Position numbers and translations under genes: made by a program. From NCBI GenBank assembly GCA_003218615.1, contig QHOD01000005.1:1-18882 (forward strand): a stretch of 18,882 nt of DNA, written 5' to 3'. Position 1 is the first letter of the stretch. Each line of letters begins with the position of its first letter. Source of the stretch: Verrucomicrobiota bacterium (GTDB taxonomy: Bacteria; Verrucomicrobiota; Verrucomicrobiia; Chthoniobacterales; UBA10450). The notes beneath the pieces were generated by a model. The model was not told where the DNA came from. It did no database searches and saw nothing but the letters and a program-made list of their open reading frames with translations. Below, one piece after another: positions 6,757 through 13,634 of the stretch.

Positions 6757-7923
6757 ATGTCGAACAATTCCCGCGCAGATATTTTGGTCGTAGACGACGA
6801 CACCATGAGTCGGAAAATCCTGGTGCAACTGCTCGTGTCTGCCGGGTACGATTGCCGCGAGTGCGAGGACGGGGCTCAGGCGCTGCAAATAATTCATACC
6901 AAACAGCCTTCGCTTCTTCTGCTTGATTTCGATATGCCGGGTCTAAACGGGACTGAGGTGTTAAAACGCCTGCGCTCGGATACCGATCCGGCAATCGCGC
7001 AACTTCCGGCAATCATGTTGACCGGCCACGGAAGTGAAGCAAGCGAGGTGCGTGGTTTGCAAGCTGGCGCGGATGACTTTGTAACCAAGCCGATCAATGC
7101 AGCAGTGTTGCGGGCACGCATTGAGACTCAACTTCGCCTCCGCTCCATGCGACGCCAATTAGAGCGGCAAAATGACGAGCTCGAAGAATGGCGTCGCAAT
7201 CTCGAGCGGGATCTGGCCGCGGCGCGCTTGACGCAACAATCATTGATTCCGCAAAGGCCGCCAAGGCTGCCGGGGTGGCAGGTTGCCGCGTATTATCGCC
7301 CCGTAATCCAGGTCGGTGGCGATATCTATGGTTGGCTCCGTATGAAAGACGGCCAGATTTTATTTTGGATTGCAGATGGCACCGGCCACGGCGCCGCTGC
7401 CGCGCTGCTTACCACTCTGGCGAAACTTCTCTTTCAACATGGCAGTGTGGAACACGATGGGCCAGCCCGAGTGATGGAAGCCGTGAACCATGATTTTCGC
7501 ACCATTTTCGGCGCGCGCTCTTTCATGACGGCTATGTGCGTTGCGCTCAATCCCGCGAGCGGACGCGCCAGCGTGGTAGGCGCAGGTCACCCGCCACTCC
7601 TGGTCGTACGCCACACCGCGGCGCGAGAGTCAATTGCTTCGATCGCGCCTCCGCTGGGTTTAATCGAACATCCAGAATTTACGGAAACGATTGTCGAGCT
7701 GGGTGCGGGCGACGCTTTTCTTCTCTATACAGACGGCTTGTTCGGTTCGGCGAAAGGCAGGCGGGGCCGCCTGACTCCAGGGCGTTTGGAGAAAATGCTC
7801 GATCACTCCGCGCCTACGGCCGAGGCGTTGCTCAAGGGAATATTAGATCAAGCCGCGCCGGACAACGATGGCGAGGCCTTACCGGATGATGTGGCCGCTG
7901 TGACGGTCCGCCGGGACGCCTAG
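6757..7923 (+). CDS. Response regulator with PP2C-type serine phosphatase output (RsbU/SpoIIE family)
   Basis: Numbered from ATG 6757 (388 residues). Residues 7-125 are a receiver domain: ILVVDDD with the acidic pair D13/D14, phospho-acceptor D57 in LLDFDMPG, T89 in MLTG, and K111 in FVTKP. A short coiled linker (about 125-165, RQLERQNDELEEWRR) leads to a PP2C/SpoIIE phosphatase: VGGDIYGW with metal ligand D189, WIADGTGHG, a GAGHPP turn, LLYTDGLF, and a final PDDVAAVTV. The expected role is phosphorylation-controlled dephosphorylation of an anti-sigma-factor antagonist in partner switching, but no STAS or anti-sigma gene and no sensor kinase is in the window. Frames from ATG 6685 or 6721 are open too; 6757 was chosen because it puts the first receiver strand at the usual distance from the start. 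Confidence 0.9.
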   Translation: MSNNSRADILVVDDDTMSRKILVQLLVSAGYDCRECEDGAQALQIIHTKQPSLLLLDFDMPGLNGTEVLKRLRSDTDPAIAQLPAIMLTGHGSEASEVRGLQAGADDFVTKPINAAVLRARIETQLRLRSMRRQLERQNDELEEWRRNLERDLAAARLTQQSLIPQRPPRLPGWQVAAYYRPVIQVGGDIYGWLRMKDGQILFWIADGTGHGAAAALLTTLAKLLFQHGSVEHDGPARVMEAVNHDFRTIFGARSFMTAMCVALNPASGRASVVGAGHPPLLVVRHTAARESIASIAPPLGLIEHPEFTETIVELGAGDAFLLYTDGLFGSAKGRRGRLTPGRLEKMLDHSAPTAEALLKGILDQAAPDNDGEALPDDVAAVTVRRDA

Positions 7924-7947
7924 CAATATTTTTTTTGTTTGCTCAAA

Positions 7948-7981
7948 ATTAGTATTGCTCTCTTGCGAGCGAAACGCTAAT
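7948..7981. promoter_or_regulatory. Imperfect inverted repeat just upstream of the SWIB gene
   Basis: ATTAGTATTGCTC (7948-7960) faces GAGCGAAACGCTAAT (7967-7981): the outer ATTAG/CTAAT and inner GCTC/GAGC match, with mismatches and two extra bases between. A run of eight T residues lies just before it (about 7929-7936). The dyad ends eight bases before the ATG at 7990, so it could be an operator or an RNA hairpin at the translation start. No promoter boxes are clear. Confidence 0.3.
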
Positions 7982-7989
7982 CAGCGTCC

Positions 7990-8271
7990 ATGCCGAAAAC
8001 CAAAAAGAAACCTTCCAAACGCAAACCGAATCCCGCCTTCATGAGACCGGTCCAACCTGATGAGAAACTTTCTGCAATCGTCGGGTCGACGCCGTTACCA
8101 CGTTCCGAGCTTACGAAAAAGCTTTGGAACTACATCAAGAGGCACGGTTGTCAGGATAAAAAGAAAAGAACCATGATCAACGCGGACGATAACCTCCGGC
8201 CGGTATTTAACGGCAAGAGCCAGGTGAGCATGTTCGAGATGACCAAGCTCGTCTCGAAACATCTGCGCTAG
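7990..8271 (+). CDS. SWIB/MDM2-domain protein
   Basis: A 93-residue protein with a very basic N-terminal tail (MPKTKKKPSKRKPNP, residues 1-15) followed by one SWIB domain: FMRPVQPDEKLSAIVG, LPRSELTKKLWNYIKRH, the DKKKRTMINADDNLRPVF core, and a C-terminal FEMTKLVSKHL helix. SWIB domains are known from eukaryotic SWI/SNF chromatin-remodelling subunits (BAF60) and as small stand-alone proteins in Chlamydiae, Verrucomicrobia and some others. The lysine-rich tail suggests nucleic-acid binding, perhaps nucleoid-associated; the bacterial function is not established. It stands alone, 66 bp after the phosphatase gene and followed by a strong hairpin, so it is likely a single transcription unit or the end of one. 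Confidence 0.93.
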   Translation: MPKTKKKPSKRKPNPAFMRPVQPDEKLSAIVGSTPLPRSELTKKLWNYIKRHGCQDKKKRTMINADDNLRPVFNGKSQVSMFEMTKLVSKHLR

Positions 8272-8289
8272 ATCTTGAGAATCCGTTTA

Positions 8290-8315
8290 TAGCCCGGCGT
8301 TTCCGCGCCGGGCTA
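8290..8315 (+). terminator. Strong GC-rich hairpin after the SWIB gene
   Basis: TAGCCCGGCG (8290-8299) and CGCCGGGCTA (8306-8315) form a perfect 10-bp stem with a 6-nt loop, 18 bases after the SWIB stop. The position and strength fit transcription termination. The sequence after it (TCTGCGG) lacks a T-run, so the mechanism may differ from the standard intrinsic one. Confidence 0.55.
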
Positions 8316-8394
8316 TCTGCGGACGCATCCTGAGGATTAATCCCCGCACGAACGGTACAATGTGCCGCTCTTGCGCTACGCCGGGGTGTGGTCG

Positions 8395-8401
8395 AAGGTG
8401 G
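8395..8401 (+). promoter_or_regulatory. Ribosome binding site deciding the GTG start of the thioredoxin-like gene
   Basis: AAGGTGG lies four bases before GTG 8406. It is one of the few recognisable Shine-Dalgarno sequences in the window and favours 8406 over the in-frame GTG at 8388, which has none. Confidence 0.45.
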
Positions 8402-8405
8402 CGGC

Positions 8406-8858
8406 GTGAAAAATCATCGTTTGATTCTTCTCGCGGCCATAGCCTGTATTCTTTTTGCTGCGCCGTTGGCTCAAGCCGAGTTTGGCTGGCTCAACGATTA
8501 CAAAAAAGCGCAGCAAGAGGCGAAGGCGAACAACAAATTCCTGCTGCTCGATTTTACCGGCTCCGACTGGTGCTTCTGGTGCAAGAAGTTTGAGGCGGAG
8601 ATTCTCTCGCAATCGCAGTTCAAAGATTATGCACGCGAAAAACTCGTGCTCTTGGAAGTCGATTTTCCACGCGCCAAGGCGCAAAGTCCCGAGCTCAGAA
8701 AGCAGAACGAAGAGCTCGCCCAGCAATACCAGATCATGGGTTTTCCCACGATTGTCGTGCTCAATGGCGATGGACAGAAGCTCTGGCAATACGATGGTTA
8801 CTTCCCCGACGGGGCGGCCGCATTCATCGCGGAACTAGAGAAATTGCCTAAAGGTTAA
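8406..8858 (+). CDS. Secreted thioredoxin-like protein with a CFWC centre
   Basis: From GTG 8406 the protein has 150 residues. A signal peptide (KNHRLILLAAIACILFAAPL, cleavage near AQA|E) sends it to the periplasm. The rest is a thioredoxin fold of the thioredoxin_7/DUF255-like type: FLLLDFTGSDWCFWCKKFEA with redox cysteines C56 and C59, VLLEVDF strand, and MGFPTIVVL with the cis-proline P114. The GSDWCxWC form is frequent in exported Verrucomicrobia thioredoxins, as I recall. The likely role is thiol-disulfide exchange on exported proteins; the partner is not visible, as no DsbD or cytochrome c maturation gene is near. It lies after the SWIB hairpin and 131 bp before the deacetylase gene, in the same direction. 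Confidence 0.88.
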   Translation: MKNHRLILLAAIACILFAAPLAQAEFGWLNDYKKAQQEAKANNKFLLLDFTGSDWCFWCKKFEAEILSQSQFKDYAREKLVLLEVDFPRAKAQSPELRKQNEELAQQYQIMGFPTIVVLNGDGQKLWQYDGYFPDGAAAFIAELEKLPKG

Positions 8859-8989
8859 ACACGCACCCATTTTTTCGCCGCAACGCCGAGAGCTGCTGCA
8901 GTTTTTATCAGTCCACCTCTTCGGCGGTGCATCTTGCGGAACTTGCGGCCTCTGCTAGATACACGCATTCAGTCCGCCACTCCGCGCTC

Positions 8990-9853
8990 ATGTCCGTTTC
9001 CCGTTTCCTGCTCTTTTGTTTTGCCGGATTAATCGCGGCGCATGCTCTTCGAGCGGAGTCCAGGATTGCAACGCCAGATGCAAAGATAAATAACGAGAAC
9101 GCTGCGACGGAATCGAGTATCACGTTCAGTTCCGTCCATGTCGATGGACCCTACATCGCGATGACTTTTGACGATGGTCCCAGTGCCACGCTGACTCCGA
9201 AACTGCTCGATATTCTTGCCGCTCATCATATTAAAGCAACATTCTTCGTGATCGGCGAAAACGTAGCGCAACATCCTGAGATCGTTGCGCGCGCCGCGCG
9301 CGAGGGACACGAAATTGGAAATCATAGTTGGTCGCATCCCAATCTCGCAAAAATGTCTGACGCCGGTGTCCGCAACCAGTTACAGCGGACTGACGACGCA
9401 ATCAAAAGCGCTACCGGGGGCCACCCGACTTTTTTGCGGCCGCCTTATGGATCGATTACCGAACGCGAAAAACGCTGGATTCACGATGAATTCGGATATC
9501 GGATCATTCTTTGGGACGTTGATCCATACGATTGGAAACGGCCAGGACCGGCTATAGTTCGTAATCGGATTCTCAAAGAAACTCGGCCCGGCTCGATCGT
9601 TTTATCGCACGACATTCACCCGGGAACCATTGAAGCGATGCCTTCTACGTTCGATGAACTTCAGGCTAAAGGACTCAAGTTTGTCACGGTATCGGAATTG
9701 ATCCGGATGGCAGTTCCGCGACAGCCTAAGCCATCGCCGCAGCCAACTGAGAGCATTCCGGCAGCTCTGGCCCCGTCGGTTTCACCGACAGCGACCACTC
9801 CGTCCGCCTCGCCGGCCGTGACTCCATCTCTTGCGCCCTCGCCAAGTGGCTAG
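8990..9853 (+). CDS. Secreted polysaccharide deacetylase (NodB/CE4 family)
   Basis: From ATG 8990 the protein has 287 residues. A signal peptide (MSVSRFLLFCFAGLIAAHAL, cleavage near LRA|E) is followed by a NodB domain: MTFDDGP (catalytic base D61, metal ligand D62), HSWSHP (metal ligands H112 and H116), RPPYG (150-154), WDVDPYDW, and LSHD with the catalytic His. All five CE4 motifs are intact, so a metal-dependent deacetylase of N-acetylated glycans (peptidoglycan, chitin-like or exopolysaccharide) is expected in the periplasm or outside. The last 50 residues are a Pro/Ser/Thr/Ala low-complexity tail that could span the wall or act as a flexible tether. The frame is open further upstream, but the signal peptide fixes the start. 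It converges with the DPBB-like gene. Confidence 0.93.
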   Translation: MSVSRFLLFCFAGLIAAHALRAESRIATPDAKINNENAATESSITFSSVHVDGPYIAMTFDDGPSATLTPKLLDILAAHHIKATFFVIGENVAQHPEIVARAAREGHEIGNHSWSHPNLAKMSDAGVRNQLQRTDDAIKSATGGHPTFLRPPYGSITEREKRWIHDEFGYRIILWDVDPYDWKRPGPAIVRNRILKETRPGSIVLSHDIHPGTIEAMPSTFDELQAKGLKFVTVSELIRMAVPRQPKPSPQPTESIPAALAPSVSPTATTPSASPAVTPSLAPSPSG

Positions 9854-9940
9854 GCCAGGGTGGAATGACAAAACCTCGTTCCATTCCTTCTTGCGGTTGG
9901 AATGACGGGTGATTAGGTCCTTAAGCCTTCGCGAAAAGAA

Positions 9941-10774
9941 CTATTGCTTCGCCGCTCCTGAGAATCGTTCGGCCACGCGTTTTTCCGCCTGGCGACGCGC
10001 GATGACGAAGTGATTGTTTTCACCGTAGCTTCGCCACGGGCCCGAAGCCACGTCCCGTACTTCTACAAATTGCCAATCCGTTACGTCCGTCGGCGCCAGG
10101 CCCAGATAATCGCGGACGGCTGGAGAAACATCCAAGCCAGCCCCATGGTTCAGATTTGGTTTTGGGCGTTCATTTTGAAAAACGTATTGGAAATGATCGG
10201 TGCGAAACGGTCCGCAGTCCTCCCATTGCGCATAGCAAATGCGATTGCCCTTGCGAATCGCGATCCAGCGATCTTTGCACACTGACTGACCAGGCCCCGT
10301 ATAGGCCTGCTTGAACCACGGGATGACAAGCGGAGCTTCCGGTTTGAACTGACCGTGCGTGACATCGTTATACGGCAGCGCACAGTAGAACGGATTTTGG
10401 CGCGGAATAAATGACACCGGAATGTAGTTACGCCGTGATGAGGAATCGGGATTATCAAAGCCGCCGTAATTGCCTGTCCAGTTCGCGTCCCAGCAGCTCC
10501 GGTAGTTAGGCACCGGATTGTTGCCTCCGGCCTGTTCTCCAATCCAAAACACCGTAGTCACGATGTTTGTTTTCCACGGGAGACGCTGTGTGATTGGTCG
10601 CGAGCTCGTCGGTATAAAAACCTGCGGCTCCACTTTGAGCAGCGCCTGCTCGCGCAGTTTCATTGCATATTTGGCAAAATCCGCTGCCGTCGCGTACGGT
10701 GACATGGATTGGTCGTCGGCTTTAGCCGCGCTCGCTATTCCCAGGGTCAAACAAAACGCTAAAAGCCTCTTCAT
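9941..10774 (-). CDS. Exported protein with probable double-psi beta-barrel domain
   Basis: A 277-residue protein from ATG 10774. A signal peptide (MKRLLAFCLTLGIASAAKA|D) marks export. Residues 70-130 are Trp/Asn/Gly/Tyr-rich (FWIGEQAGGNNPVPN, SCWDANWTGNYGGFD). The region 165-250 resembles the double-psi beta-barrel of RlpA and expansins: CYAQWEDCGPF corresponds to the V-x-D-x-GPF strand with its catalytic-type Asp, and GAGLDVSPAVRDYLGL to the I-D-L-S-x-A-A-x-x-x-G-L element; DVTDWQFVEV follows as a last strand. Several Cys residues could form disulfides. If correct it may act on peptidoglycan or other glycans, but the resemblance is by eye and the family is not known to me. It lies 102 bp downstream of nadB on the same strand, apparently with its own promoter. 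Confidence 0.72.
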   Translation of the reverse strand: MKRLLAFCLTLGIASAAKADDQSMSPYATAADFAKYAMKLREQALLKVEPQVFIPTSSRPITQRLPWKTNIVTTVFWIGEQAGGNNPVPNYRSCWDANWTGNYGGFDNPDSSSRRNYIPVSFIPRQNPFYCALPYNDVTHGQFKPEAPLVIPWFKQAYTGPGQSVCKDRWIAIRKGNRICYAQWEDCGPFRTDHFQYVFQNERPKPNLNHGAGLDVSPAVRDYLGLAPTDVTDWQFVEVRDVASGPWRSYGENNHFVIARRQAEKRVAERFSGAAKQ

Positions 10775-10792
10775 GCGTAAATTGCCGTCACC

Positions 10793-10821
10793 CTTTTATC
10801 TGATCGGCGGCATTTAGGCAA
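10793..10821 (-). promoter_or_regulatory. Possible promoter for the DPBB-like exported protein
   Basis: On the minus strand TTGCCT (10816-10821) and TAAAAG (10793-10798) are 17 bp apart, each matching four of six consensus bases, and lie about 20 bp before the ATG at 10774. This would make the gene separate from nadB. It is a weak candidate. Confidence 0.27.
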
Positions 10822-10876
10822 GGCGAATTTTCTGCGCGCGATGCTTTCTCCTCCGGTTTCTGACGGGCCAAAAAAA

Positions 10877-12469
10877 TCAATCCCGCCTCAGTATTGTGTT
10901 CCGTTTGAATTGTTTATCCTGCGTCTCGGGATAATCCAGCGTGTAATGCAGCCCACGGCTCTCTTTTCGATTCAACGCCGAATCGACAATCAAGGCTGCC
11001 ACCGTCGCGAGGTTACGCAGCTCCAGCAAGTCCACAGATATTTTAAAATTCCAATAGAACTCACGAATTTCGCGCTGGAGATTACGTAACCGCGCGCCTG
11101 CGCGTTGCAGCCGCTTGTCGGTGCGTACAATTCCCACGTAATCCCACATCAGGCGTCTGATCTCGTCCCAATTGTGATAAATCACCACCATTTCATCCAC
11201 ATCCTGGACGTTTCCCGATTTCCATTCGGGCAACGAAATATGCCGTTTTGAACCCGATCCCGCGTGCTTTGACGCCACCGCCGCGCGATGCGCAACCACC
11301 AGGCCTTCCAGGAGCGAGTTACTCGCCAGCCGATTCGCTCCGTGCAATCCGGTGCATGCCACCTCGCCGATGGCATACAATCCCGGCAAGCTCGTCACCC
11401 CATTCACGTCGGTTTTTATCCCGCCGCACTGATAGTGCGCCGCCGGCACCACTGGAATCGGCTGCTTCGACATATCGATCCCGAACCGCAGGCATGTCTC
11501 GTAAATGTGCGGGAAACGTTCACGAATAAACTCCGGCGCTTTGTGCGTGATATCCAGAAACACGCATTTCGCACCCGAGCGCTTAATCTCCGCGTCGATT
11601 GCACGCGCCACGATGTCGCGCGGAGCAAGCGAGCCTCGCGCATCGTAGCGTTTCATAAAATCTTCGCCCCGATTATTGCGCAAAATTCCGCTTTCACCGC
11701 GCACGGCTTCCGAAATGAGAAACGACTTCGCCTGCACATGAAAAAGACATGTCGGATGAAATTGGATGAACTCCATGTTTGCGATCTCGGCGCCCGCTCG
11801 CCACGCCATGGCCACCCCATCTCCGGTCGCGATATCCGGATTGGTCGTGTAGAGATAAACTTTGCCGCAACCGCCGGTCGCGAGCACAATCCGATCGGAA
11901 CGAATCGTTTCTACCTCTCCCGTTCGTTCATCCAAAATGTAGACGCCAAGACATCGATCTTCCGCCGCGAATCCGACTTTGGCCGCGGTGATCAAATCCA
12001 CGGCCATGTGATTCTCCAATAGATCGACATGTGATTGTCGGCCGAGCTCGCCCAGCAAAGTATCCTCAATCTCCTTCCCGGTCGCGTCGCGCACATGCAG
12101 GACTCGACGCTTCGAGTGGCCCCCTTCCTTGCCCAAATCAAGCTCGCGATGTCCGGAGACTTCGCGCTGATCGAACTGCAATCCAAGGCTCATTAGCTCA
12201 CGAATCCGCTCCGGGCCCTCAGTGACAATCGTCCGCACGACGGGTTCGTTACACAGACCGGCGCCTGCTTCGATCGTATCGCGCACGTGTAGTTCAAATG
12301 AATCTTCGTCGCTCGTTACGCACGCGATTCCGCCCTGTGCCCACGCAGTGTTTGTGTCGGCGCCCTTGCGTTTGGTAACCACGGCAACCGAGCCTTGCTT
12401 GGCCACTTTCAGCGCAAAACTGAGACCGGCTATGCCGCTGCCGATCACAACGAAATCGTATTCCTTCAC
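10877..12469 (-). CDS. nadB: L-aspartate oxidase
   Basis: A flavoprotein that oxidises L-aspartate to iminoaspartate, the first step of de novo NAD synthesis, passing its product to quinolinate synthase (NadA, not in the window). The 530-residue protein has the FAD-binding VVIGSGIAGLSFAL (7-20), TNTAWAQGGIA, ATGGCGKVYLYTTNP, EFIQFHPTCL, HYQCGGIKTD (about 345-354), GLYAIGEVACTGLHGANRLASN(SLLEG) with the substrate-binding Arg, and the C-terminal helical domain (RRLMWDYVGIVR). These separate it from fumarate reductase and succinate dehydrogenase flavoproteins, for which gene partners are also missing. The start is GTG 12469, and its first four bases (GTGA) overlap the panC stop, so the two are translationally coupled. 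Confidence 0.95.
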   Translation of the reverse strand: MKEYDFVVIGSGIAGLSFALKVAKQGSVAVVTKRKGADTNTAWAQGGIACVTSDEDSFELHVRDTIEAGAGLCNEPVVRTIVTEGPERIRELMSLGLQFDQREVSGHRELDLGKEGGHSKRRVLHVRDATGKEIEDTLLGELGRQSHVDLLENHMAVDLITAAKVGFAAEDRCLGVYILDERTGEVETIRSDRIVLATGGCGKVYLYTTNPDIATGDGVAMAWRAGAEIANMEFIQFHPTCLFHVQAKSFLISEAVRGESGILRNNRGEDFMKRYDARGSLAPRDIVARAIDAEIKRSGAKCVFLDITHKAPEFIRERFPHIYETCLRFGIDMSKQPIPVVPAAHYQCGGIKTDVNGVTSLPGLYAIGEVACTGLHGANRLASNSLLEGLVVAHRAAVASKHAGSGSKRHISLPEWKSGNVQDVDEMVVIYHNWDEIRRLMWDYVGIVRTDKRLQRAGARLRNLQREIREFYWNFKISVDLLELRNLATVAALIVDSALNRKESRGLHYTLDYPETQDKQFKRNTILRRD

Positions 12470-13302
12470 GAGAGCAGAATATTGTCGATCAAACGAGTCT
12501 TGCCGAAGAATACGGCCAGCGCGAGCAGCGAATTTGGCCTGAGGACATCAAGCGGCTGCAAATTCTTCGCGTCAACAAGATCGACATAATCAATTCGAGC
12601 GAGCGGCGCTTGACCGATTGTCTCGCGAACTACGGACACAATCCGCGCAGCCGACGTTTCCCCGCCACGCGCTATCTCGGCCGCTTTCAATAAAGCTTTT
12701 CGCAATACCGTTGCTTGCTTTCGCTCCTTGCCATTCAAGTATTGATTGCGGGAGCTGCATGCCAGCCCGTCCTCTTGGCGAACAGTCGGGACAGCGATGA
12801 TGTCGATTTTGAAATTAAGGTCGCGCACCATCCGGCGAATGATCGCCAGCTGCTGGAAATCTTTTTCGCCAAATACCGCCGCGTCGGGCACAAGAATATT
12901 AAACAATTTCGCGACTACCGTGCAGACCCCGCGAAAATGACCGGGCCGCGACTTACCCTCAAGCACGGTCGACAGCGAAGTCTCATCCACGAATGTCGAT
13001 CGATCTTCCACATACAATTCCGCCGGCGTCGGCCGGAACAAAAGATCGACACCGGCGTTCCGGCAAAAATCTTCATCGGCTTTTTCCGGACGTGGATACC
13101 GCTCGTAATCGCTTCCCGGTTCAAACTGAAGCGGATTTACAAAGATACTCACGCTTACTTCGCCATCTTTTCCGGCATGCACGCGCGCGACCCGAATTAA
13201 TTCGCCATGCGCAGTGTGCAAAGCGCCCATGGTCGGCACGAGCACCCGGCGCTTGCTGTTTGGCTGCGATGGGACTTGACCGACAGCGGTCAGAATTTTC
13301 AC
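12466..13302 (-). CDS. panC: Pantothenate synthetase
   Basis: Condenses pantoate and beta-alanine with ATP to pantothenate, the precursor of coenzyme A. The 278-residue protein starts at GTG 13302 and shows VPTMGALHTAHGELI (22-36), FVNPLQF, YPRPEKAD, GHFRGVCTVVAKLFNI, FGEKDFQQLAIIRRMV, and SSRNQYL, all PanC hallmarks. The nucleotide-binding HxGH motif reads H29-T-A-H32, with Ala instead of Gly; both histidines remain, so activity is still expected. The N-terminus before the first conserved strand is a little short. Its stop overlaps the nadB start by four bases, pairing two cofactor pathways (CoA and NAD) that both draw on aspartate, since beta-alanine usually comes from aspartate. Confidence 0.95.
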   Translation of the reverse strand: MKILTAVGQVPSQPNSKRRVLVPTMGALHTAHGELIRVARVHAGKDGEVSVSIFVNPLQFEPGSDYERYPRPEKADEDFCRNAGVDLLFRPTPAELYVEDRSTFVDETSLSTVLEGKSRPGHFRGVCTVVAKLFNILVPDAAVFGEKDFQQLAIIRRMVRDLNFKIDIIAVPTVRQEDGLACSSRNQYLNGKERKQATVLRKALLKAAEIARGGETSAARIVSVVRETIGQAPLARIDYVDLVDAKNLQPLDVLRPNSLLALAVFFGKTRLIDNILLS

Positions 13303-13372
13303 GCCGCTAGCTTTACCCAGCTACGTCCGGCGCGCGAATCACGAAATGCAATTAGGTCGCGCCGACCGCAAA

Positions 13373-13582
13373 TCAAAGGAAGAGGATAAATGCGCCGGTG
13401 ATTATCAGTGCGAGCATCCAGAACAAATCGATGTTGAACCAGGCGCGGCGCAACATGCCAACCCCGAGCTTTTCGTAAACTAACATCGCGATGACGCCAG
13501 TCACCAGAACGTATCCTAATGTGTGAACCGCAACCGAACCTGTAAGTAGAAAAGGCGTGTTAAAATTCGCGAACCCTGACAC
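13373..13582 (-). CDS. Short two-helix membrane protein, possibly a fragment
   Basis: A 69-residue ORF from GTG 13582; the frame upstream is closed by a stop at 13619-13621. It has two hydrophobic helices, about residues 13-35 (LTGSVAVHTLGYVLVTGVIAM) and 50-69 (DLFWMLALIITGAFILFL), joined by YEKLGVGMLRRAWFNI. This pattern (HTxxYxLVxG, VYEKLG, LLRRAWxNxDLxW) resembles, from memory, the C-terminal end of larger bacterial membrane proteins of about 200 residues, whose N-terminal part is absent here. It may be a decayed remnant or a short member of that family. It stands between panC (70 bp downstream) and the methyltransferase gene (52 bp upstream), all on the minus strand. Confidence 0.5.
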   Translation of the reverse strand: MSGFANFNTPFLLTGSVAVHTLGYVLVTGVIAMLVYEKLGVGMLRRAWFNIDLFWMLALIITGAFILFL

Positions 13583-13634
13583 GTAAATTTGTTCAATGCT
13601 CCTGAACCAAAGGCAACGTCACTGTAAACAAATT

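Noticed and set aside
9862..9906. Repeated GGAATGAC and CATTCC units between the deacetylase and DPBB-like genes
   Set aside because: The stems are only about six base pairs and no T-run follows on either strand; it may be a repeat remnant or weak bidirectional terminator, but the signal is too small to call.
11288..12022. Plus-strand ORF of 244 codons opposite nadB
   Set aside because: The nadB frame carries all family motifs; the antisense frame is rich in Arg, His and Ser without any domain.
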